A program made the translations under genes and the position numbers. From Oscarella lobularis (Eukaryota; Porifera; Homoscleromorpha; Homosclerophorida; Oscarellidae): a stretch of DNA of 64,000 nt. The stretch covers positions 1,178,001 to 1,242,000 of the forward strand of contig NC_089194.1 in NCBI RefSeq assembly GCF_947507565.1. The letters are read 5' to 3'. The stretch's first letter is position 1, and every line of letters begins with the position of its first letter. Shown here one piece after another: positions 56,440 to 64,000 of the stretch. Below the pieces are notes generated by a model that saw only the letters and a program-made list of their open reading frames with translations, ran no database searches and had not been told where the DNA came from.

Positions 56440-59066
56440 ATGTCCAACGAAGGGGACGTCAATGCACCGCCCGCAGCTGCGGCTGCGGCTGCGGCTGCAG
56501 AAACGCCGACAGACGACAACAAAATCGTCGTCACGTCGCACGTCGAACAGGACGCCTATCCGTACGGCGAGTCGGTCGATTCCTGGGCCATGGTCAGTCT
56601 GAAGGCCCCCGCCTACGAGCCGACCGAGCGCTCGGCAATCGATCTCGTCGCCGTCGTCGACAAAAGCGGCAGCATGTCCGGAGAGAAGATGAAATTGGTC
56701 AAGGAGACGATGCACTTCGTCGTGGATCAGCGTAAGTGAAATTGGCATGGGAACTCCCTCCGGGGAGGGGAGTGCATGGGGGAGGAGGATGGGAGAGCGC
56801 GGGCTCGTCGAAGTATAGACGGTAGACGTCGAAAAATCTTTAGAGGAAGTCGTTCCCCCGGCGCGCTGTTGTCATTATAAGGAATAATGTGTGTAGTCGG
56901 AGCTCGGTTCCAGTCACAGAAGCATTTCTAATCCTCGTTAGATAAATCAAATTACGTTATGTCAAGTGTTGAAGGGGCTCAGACTGCTAAGAAATTCCTT
57001 TGATTTCCCGAGTCCTACAGTAGAAGAGATTCAGGTTACTGGCAGGTGGTCGTACAGATGTTTTGTTTTAGTAGCTCAGACTAATGCAGCCGTCGGCCCT
57101 TCCCTTTGCAATAATTATTGCAATAATTATTGTAGTAATTATTGCAGACGAGTCGTCCCTGGCATCATGTGACAGAACATGTCCATTGAAGAAAGAGTGA
57201 TCTAAATATTGATAAGGAATTAATCATTTAATCTCTAGTGGCTAAAAACGGCCTCCTTTATTAGTGACTACAAACGGTCTCCTCTATTCTTTAGTAGCTC
57301 AGACTAATGCAGCCTTCGACCCTTCCCTTTGCAATAATTATTGCAGTAATTATTGCAGATGAGTCGACCCTTCCCTTTGCAATAATTATTATATATTGCA
57401 GATGAGTCAGCAGTTCCAAGGTGCTGTGTTCATAGTTCTATATTAATTAGCTACCCTTGGATCAGGGGTTTGTAAAACCGCTATCGAAAGTTGGTCGTGT
57501 ATATGTAATAGTCTAAGTCAGTGTGATTCACGTAAAGACTGGGTTTGCTCTCGAGTCGACGAAGTGCGTTTCGTTTCATTGCGTCTCATCGACGTTTTTT
57601 TTCTTACTTACAGTCAAGGAAACCGATCGTTTGGGCATCGTCAGCTACGACACGATGGTCTACACCGACTTGGGTTTGACGGTGATGAACGCGGCGGGTC
57701 GCAAGAAGGCGCACGCCTCCGTCAAGGCTCTTCGCGACGGCTCGTCGACGAACCTGTGCGGCGGCCTGGAACGTGGGCTCGTTCTCATCGAACAGCTCGG
57801 CGTCAATAAGAAAGACGTCTCCGCCGTTCTGATGATGACCGACGGGGGAGCGAATCGAGGGTTCACGTTGCCGGACGATATATTGAGACGAATGACGCCG
57901 GCCGGACGACGAGTCGGCGAGAGACCGGGTAGTTCATTCTTGCCGTCGTTTCTACGGCATTCTCGGCCGGCTCAGCCGCCGTCTCAGCAGCAGCAAGTTC
58001 CGGAAGCTGTGACTGAGACAAAGAAAAGCGAAGACGGTAAAAGCAAAAAAAAGAAAAGAGGTACAGTCATACGCACGCACGCAGTACAGTAGAACCTCTC
58101 AATAGCGGACACTTTGGGACCACGTTTTTTGTCCGTTATAGAAAGGTTGTCCGCTCTTAGGGTGTTTGCTAGTGTAAAACGATCAATCCGTTCCACGGTT
58201 GGTGTCCGTTATTAGGAGGTGTCCGCTAAACAGAGTGTCCGCTAAGAGAGGTTTTACTCTACTGCCTAACGACTCGAGCGTGGCTAAAATTTTAGCTGGG
58301 CTTATGCATAGAGGTTAGGAGGAGCTCAGAGATCGTTTCAGCTGAGCATAAAGTAGCCTTGCCCTAAAAGCGAACGGACTCGTTATATCGTCTCTAAAAC
58401 AGACAGCAGAACGAGTTTTGATTTAGACAAACTCTACGATATTTTATTAAAATTCTAATAACAGATCGTTACAAGGTCGCCGCCGTCGTCAATACGTTTG
58501 GCTTCGGCTCGGATCACAACGCGACCCTCTTGGAGGCTATCAGCGAGCGCGGCGCCGGCGTCTACTACTACATCGACCAGAACGAGAAAATACCCGAATC
58601 GTTCGCCGACTGCCTGGGCGGTTTACTCAGCACCGTCGGTCAGAACGTCTCTCTCAATTTCGCCTCCGTCGACGGGGCGACCTTGACGAAAGTCCATCAT
58701 CGACGAGCGGACGCGCTGACCGACGCCGGAACGCATTGCGTCGTGAATTTGGGCGACATTCAGTCGGAAGAGGGTAAGGATATTGTCGTCGAGATGAAGC
58801 TTCCTCGATTGGCCGAGCCGCGCGACGATCCGACGGTCGTGCTGACCGCCGAGTTGGGCTACTTTAACGCGATTACGAACGTCATGGAAACGACGACGAC
58901 GACGTTGCGCGTGCGACGGCCCGGCGTCGTTTCGGAGGAGTGCAAGCGACCGAATCGGCAGATCGATCAGCAGAGGAATCGGGTTATAGCGGCGGCGGCG
59001 ATGAAACTAGCGACGACGCTGGCGGATCAGAATCAGCTTGAGGAAGCGAGAAAAGTTATAGATCAG
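56440..59066 (+). CDS. vWA-domain protein 2, last exon not in window
   Basis: Tandem duplicate of gene 1. Exons: 56440-56731, 57614-58060 and 58465-59066, each matching gene 1 almost codon for codon (DKSGSMSGEKMK, GSSTNLCGG, MMTDGGANRG). The Pro/Gln tract is reduced to a short HSRPAQPPSQQQQ segment, which shows how fast this insert changes. The third exon ends at the same donor (ATAGATCAG|GTAAAG) as gene 1, but the intron runs into the 41-bp minisatellite at about 59120, and the terminal exon (lysine-rich tail) is not seen. Either it lies beyond 64,000 or this copy is truncated. A MITE-like element sits in its second intron. Confidence 0.7.
57075..57405. repeat. Local duplications of an AATAATTATT motif in a vWA gene 2 intron
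   Basis: The block CCCTTCCCTTTGCAATAATTATTG appears three times (about 57098, 57324 and 57368), each followed by GCAGA(C/T)GAGTC. Gene 1 lacks these in the matching intron. Confidence 0.6.
58082..58264. mobile_element. 183-bp MITE-like element in a vWA gene 2 intron
   Basis: The termini are inverted: the left end CAGTACAGTAGAACCTCTC..TAGCGGACAC matches the reverse of the right end (CAGTAGAGTAAAACCTCTC..TAGCGGACAC) over about 30 bp. The interior repeats GTCCGTTAT/GTCCGCT motifs. It has no coding capacity. The same intron in gene 1 lacks it, so it arrived after the duplication. The ends recall pogo/Tigger-type elements, but a TA target duplication is not clear. Confidence 0.65.
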
Positions 59067-59120
59067 GTAAAGTCGAGTAAAAATCGATCCTTAGCAGAGG
59101 GATTTGCAATTCCCTCAATT

Positions 59121-61457
59121 AAAAATTAGGCCCTAAGAATCGAAGATTAGGACCTCAATTTCATATTTAGGACCTAAGAATCGAAGATTAGGCCCTCAAT
59201 TTAATATCTAGGCCCTAAAAATCGAAGATTAGGCCCTCCATTTAATATTTAGGTTCTTAGAATCAAAGATTAGGCTCTCAAATTAATATTTAGGCCCTAA
59301 GAATCAAAGATTAGGTCCTCAATTTAATATCTAGGCCCTCAGAATCAAAGATTAGGCCCTCAATTTAATGTTTAGCCCCTAAGAATCAAAGATTAGGACC
59401 TCAATTTCATATTTAGGCCCTAAGACTCGAAGATTAGGCCCTCCATTTAATATTTAGGTTCTCAGAATCAAAGATTAGGTCCTCAATTTAATATCTAGGC
59501 CCTCAGAATCAAAGATTAGGCCCTCAATTTAATGTTTAGCCCCTAAGAATCAAAGATTAGGACCTCAATTTCATATTTAGGCCCTAAGACTCGAAGATTA
59601 GGCCCTCCATTTAATATTTAGGTTCTCAGAATCAAAGATTAGGTCCTCAATTTAATATCTAGGCCCTCAGAATCAAAGATTAGGCCCTCAATTTAATATT
59701 TAGGCCCTAAGAATCGAAGATTAGGACCTCAAATTCATATTTAGGACCTAAGAATCGAAGATTAGGCTCTCAATTTAATATTTAGGCCCTAAGAATCGAA
59801 GATTAGGCCCTCAATTTAATATTTAGGTCCTAAGAACTAGGCCCTCAATTAAAAATTTAGGCACTAAGAATCGAAGATAAGGACCTCAATTTCATATTTA
59901 GGCCTTTAGAATCGAAGATTAGGCCCTCAATTTAACATTTAGGCCCTAAGAATTGAAGATTAGGCCCTCCATTTAATATTTAGTCCCTAAGAATCAAAGA
60001 TTAGGTCCTCAATTTAATATCTAGGCCCTCAGAATCAAAGATTAGGCCCTCAATTTAATATTTAGGCCCTAAGATTCGAAGATTAGGCCCTCAATTTAAT
60101 ATTTAGGCCCTAAGAATCGAAGATTAGTCCCTCAATTTATTATTTAGCTTCTCAGAATCAAAGATTAGGTCCTCAATTTAATGTTTAGGCCCTAAGAATC
60201 GAAGATTAGGTCCTCAATTTAATATCTAGGCCCTCAGAATCAAAGATTAGGCCCTCAATTTAATATTTAGCCCCTAAGAATCAAAGATTAGGACCTCAAT
60301 TTCATATTTAGGCCCTAAGACTCGAAGATTAAGCCCTCAATTTAATATTTAGGCCCTAAGAATCGAAGATTAGGCCCTCAATTAAAAATTTAGGCTGTAT
60401 GAATCGAAGATTAGGACCTCAATTTAATATTTAGTCCCTAAGAATCAAAGATTAGGTCCTCAATTTAATATCTAGGCCATCAGAATCAAAGATTAGGCCC
60501 TCAATTTAATATTTAGGCCCTAAGAATCGAAGATTAGTCCCTCAATTTATTATTTAGCTTCTCAGAATCAAAGATTAGGTCCTCAATTTAATATTTGCGC
60601 CCTAAGAATCAAAGATTAGGCCCTCAATTTAATATTTAGCCCCTAAGAATCAAATTTTAGGACCTCAATTTCATATTTAGGCCCTAAGACTCGAAGATTA
60701 GGCCCTCCATTTAATATTTAGGTTCTAAGAATCAAAGATTAGGTCCTCAATTTAATATCTAGGCCCTCAGAATCAAAGATTAGGCCCTCAATTTAATATT
60801 TAGGCCCTAAGAATCAAAGATTAGGCTCTCAATTTAATATTTAGGCCCTAAGAATCGAAGATTAGGACCTCAATTTCATATTTAGGACCTAAGAATCGAA
60901 GATTAGGACCTCAATTTCATATTTAGGACCTAAGAATCGAAGATTAGTCCCTCAATTTAATATTTAGGTTCTCAGAATCAAAGATTAGGTCCTCAATTTA
61001 ATATTTGCGCCCTATGAATCAAAGATTAGGCCCTCAATTTAATATTTAGCCCCTGAGAATCAAATTTTAGGACCTCAATTTCATATTTAGGCCCTAAGAC
61101 TCGAAGATTAGGCCCTCCATTTAATATTTAGGTTCTAAGAATCAACGATTAGGACCTCAATTTCATATTTAGGCCCTAAGACTCGAAGATAAGGCCCTCA
61201 ATTTAATATTTAGGCCCTAAGAATCGAAGATTAGGCCCTCAATTTAATATTTAGGCCCTAAGAATCAAAGATTAGGCCCTCAATTAAAAATTTAGGCTCT
61301 ATGAATCGAAGATTAGGACCTCAATTTAATATTTAGGCACTTAGAATCGAAGATTAGGCCCTCCACTTAATATTTAGGCCCTAAGAATCGAAGATTAGGC
61401 CCTCAATTTAATATTTAGGCCCTAAGACTCGAAGATAAGGCTCTCAATTTAATATTT
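59121..61457. repeat. 41-bp minisatellite array, first block
   Basis: About 57 units of a 41-bp repeat built from two related halves, TTAGGCCCTAAGAATCGAAG and TTAGGCCCTCAATTTAATAT. Variants cycle so that some blocks repeat every 164 bp (4 units), for example from 59461 to 59625. No coding frame. It lies in or after the last intron of vWA gene 2. Confidence 0.95.
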
Positions 61458-62077
61458 CCCCGAACACCAGGGCGCGCGCGGGCTTCGCCCGCGCGCGCCC
61501 TGGTGGGAGGGGCTCTCAAACGTGATCGGCCAAAATCTCAAAGTGTTTGTCTGTCTGTCGGTCACGCTCACGTCACAATCGCTCTTAGGCCAATCACACA
61601 CAAAGGTGCCTTTATGACATCACATTCATTGTGATGTCATACTCTCCCGTATATTTCACAGTGCTGCCAAAAAAGGTGACGTCATAGTAGATAGCAACCC
61701 CGGATAGTGTTCAATAGTTTTCAGCATAACAGCACTGTTATATCTATGTCTGATAAACATAACGGGCATATAACAGTGAGCTTATTAGTAACATTTATCA
61801 AGGGAACGCAGTAAAGGAGCACGTTGGGTTTGTCGTGCTGCGAGCTTCGCTCGCAGCACGCAAACCCAACTGCGAGCTGATAATGGGCCTCGTGACACGA
61901 TCACCTGAAAAAGTTGGGCTGGGGAGGGGTAGCTCTGTGCGCATGACAGGTCAAATTAGCTAATTGTAGGATTTTGTGGAAAATAATGTATGTCATGGTT
62001 AGGCAGTGTGATGCACATTATGCACATCAGCTTTCCTAAAATTAGAGTGACAGATACCGTGCTGAGGGTGTTCGGGG
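61458..62077. mobile_element. 620-bp element with inverted ends and two strong hairpins, inserted in the minisatellite
   Basis: It begins CCCCGAACACC (61458) and ends GGTGTTCGGGG (62077), a perfect 11-bp inverted pair. Inside are a 41-bp GC hairpin just after the left end (CACCAGGGCGCGCGCGGGC, TTC loop, inverse; 61465-61505) and a second one at about 61825-61872 (CGTGCTGCGAGC, TTC loop, inverse, extended by GTTGGGTTTG/CAAACCCAAC). It has no ORF of note. The flanks are minisatellite on both sides apart from about 35 bp (62078-62112) with another small inverted pair (TGATGGC/GCCATCA). Confidence 0.75.
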
Positions 62078-62112
62078 ATCACATGATGGCTCACAAAAGG
62101 CCATCATTATCT

Positions 62113-64000
62113 AGTTAGTCCCTAAGAATCAAAGATTAGGTCCTCAATTTAATATCTAGGCCCTCAGAATCAAAGATTAGGCCCTCAATTTAATATTTAG
62201 GCCCTAAGAATCGAAGATTAGTCCCTCAATTTATTGTTTAGGTTCTCAGAATCGAAGATTAGGTCCTCAATTTAATATCTAGGCCCTCAGAATCAAAGAT
62301 TAGGCCCTCAATTTAATATTTAGGCTCTAAGAATCGAAGATTAGGCCCTCGATTTAATATTTAGGCCCTAAGAATCAAAGATTAGGTCCTCAATTTAATA
62401 TCTAGGCCCTCAGAATCAAAGATTAGGCCCTCAATTTAATATCTAGGTCCTAAGAATCGAAGATTAGGCCCTCCACTTAATATTTAGGCCCTAAGAATCG
62501 AAGATTAGGACCTCGATTTCATATTTAGGCCTTTAGAATCGAAGTTTAGGCCCTCAATTTAATGTTTAGGCCCTAAGAATCGAAAATTAGGCCCTCCATT
62601 TAATATTTAGGCCCTAAGAATCGAAGATTAGGCCCTCAATTTAATATTTAGCCCCTAAGAATCAAAGATTAGGCCCTCAATTAAAAATTTAGGCTCTAAG
62701 AATCGAAGATTAGGCCCTCCATTTAATATTTAGGTTCTCAGAATCGAAGATTAGGTCCTCAATTTAATATTTACGTCCTAAGAATCAAAGATTATGCCCT
62801 CAATTTAATATTTAGCCTCTAAGAATCAAAGATTAGGACCTCAAATTCATATTTAGGACCTAAGAATCGAAGATTAGACTCTCAATTTAATATTTTGGCC
62901 CTAAGAATCGAAGATTAGGCCCTCCATTTAATATTTAGTCCCTAAGAATCAAAGATTAGGTCCTCAATTTAATATCTAGGCCCTCAGAATCAAAGATTAG
63001 GCCCTCAATTTAATATTTAGGCCCTAAGAATCAAAGATTAGGTCCTCAATTTAATATCTAGGCCCTCAGAATCAAAGATTAGGCCCTCAATTTAATATCT
63101 AGGTCCTAAGAATCGAAGATTAGGCCCTCCACTTAATATTTAGGCCCTAAGAATCGAAGATTAGGACCTCGATTTCATATTTAGGCCTTTAGAATCGAAG
63201 TTTAGGCCCTCAATTTAATATTTAGGCCCTAAGAATCGAAAATTAGGCCCTCCATTTAATATTTAGGCCCTAAGAATCGAAGATTAGGCTCTTAATTTAA
63301 TATTTAGCCCCTAAGAATCAAAGATTAGGCCCTCAAAAAAAATTTAGGCTCTAAGAATCGAAAATTAGGCCCTCCACTTAATATTTAGGCCCTAAGAATC
63401 GAAGATTAGGACCTCGATTTCATATTTAGGCCTTTAGAATCGAAGATTAGGCCCTCAATTTAATATTTAGGCCCTAAGAATCGAAGATTAGGCCCTCCAT
63501 TTAATATTTAGGCCCTAAGACTCGAAGATTCGGCCCTCCATTTAATATTTAGGCTCTAAGAATCAAAGATTAGGTCCTCAATTTAATATCTAGGCCCTCA
63601 GAATCAAAGATGAGGCCCTCAATTTAATATTTAGGCTCTAAGAATCGTAGATTAGTTCCTGAATTTAATATTTAGCCCCTAAGAATCGAAGATTAGGCCC
63701 TCAATTTAATATTTAGGCCCTAAGAATCAAAGATTAGGTCCTCAATTTAATATTTAGCCCTTAAGAGTCGAAGATTAGGCCCTCAATTAAACATTTATGC
63801 CCTAAGAATCGAATATTAGGCCCTCCATTTAATATTTAGTCTCTAAGAATCAAAGATTAGGTCCTCTATTTAATATCTAGGCTCTCAGAATCAAAGATTA
63901 GGCCCTCAATTTAATATTTAGGTCCTAAGAATCGAAGATTAGGCCCTCCATTTAATATTAAGGCGCTAAGAATCGAAGATTAGGACCTCAATTTCATATT
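62113..64000. repeat. 41-bp minisatellite array, second block (continues past window)
   Basis: About 46 further units of the same repeat. A long block starting about 62363 recurs at about 63018, a shift of 655-656 bp or 16 units, showing higher-order duplication. The array runs off the window edge. Confidence 0.95.

Noticed and set aside
59121-61457. Telomere sequence
   Set aside because: TTAGG occurs only inside a 41-bp unit and in inverted pairs, not as a simple telomere repeat.
59121-64000. CRISPR-like array
   Set aside because: The 41-bp units repeat along their full length with no unique spacers, and the window is eukaryotic; this is a minisatellite.

Overview
The window is eukaryotic nuclear DNA from a gene-dense invertebrate animal. 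Genes are split by many short introns, most of them about 50-60 nt with GT..AG ends. The recognisable proteins are animal ones: a LAMP-type lysosomal membrane protein with a GYxxΦ tail, Frizzled-CRD proteins, MD-2-like (ML) proteins, an LRPPRC, FNTB, PPP5C, a RING-CH protein with multiple membrane segments, and otopetrin-like channels. A sponge or another early-branching animal fits the compact style. That placement is inference and no marker here decides it. ORFs that begin at TTG or GTG are not treated as real starts. Exon limits were worked out by eye from splice signals, reading phase and comparison between paralogs.

Layout. 1-9.7 kb: three tandem minus-strand genes for secreted Frizzled-CRD plus lamin-tail-domain proteins (copy 1 is cut by the window edge), with two small plus-strand ML lipid-binding genes between copies 1 and 2. 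10.3-15.3 kb: LRPPRC (minus). 15.3-22.1 kb: two divergent otopetrin-like genes; the plus-strand one carries a 600-residue cytosolic extension that ends in a prenylation (CaaX) motif. 22.5-26.4 kb: LRRC57 (minus) and a LAMP gene (plus) with two competing last exons. 26.6-33.7 kb: FNTB (minus) and PPP5C (plus), whose start codons are only 36 bp apart. 33.9-38.6 kb: a NAT16-like acetyltransferase, a ZC3H14-like gene that lacks its zinc fingers, and an MFSD8-like transporter. 39.4-43.3 kb: a membrane protein with a mature N-terminal histidine, CHRD domains and a cupredoxin-like domain. 43.5-49.4 kb: a RING-CH protein with multiple membrane segments; one of its introns holds a 615-bp satellite array. 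50.8-52.2 kb: a type I receptor-like gene (minus). 52.8-59.1 kb: two tandem vWA-domain genes, the second losing its last exon to (or behind) a 41-bp minisatellite that fills the rest of the window and is itself split by a 620-bp element with inverted termini.

Themes. Recent tandem duplication has shaped the FZ/LTD, ML, otopetrin and vWA families. Foldback or MITE-like elements lie in introns and promoters: 6.7 kb, 17.1-17.4 kb, 39.05-39.25 kb, 58.1 kb and 61.5-62.1 kb. An 850-bp dispersed repeat is present twice in opposite orientation (29.3 and 49.6 kb). Several genes relate to lysosomes, lipids or membranes (LAMP, MFSD8-like, ML proteins, otopetrins, FNTB), but nothing shows that they act as one system. 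The best candidates for undescribed biology are the otopetrin with its CaaX tail, the His1/CHRD/cupredoxin protein, the FZ-LTD family and the zinc-finger-less ZC3H14 relative.
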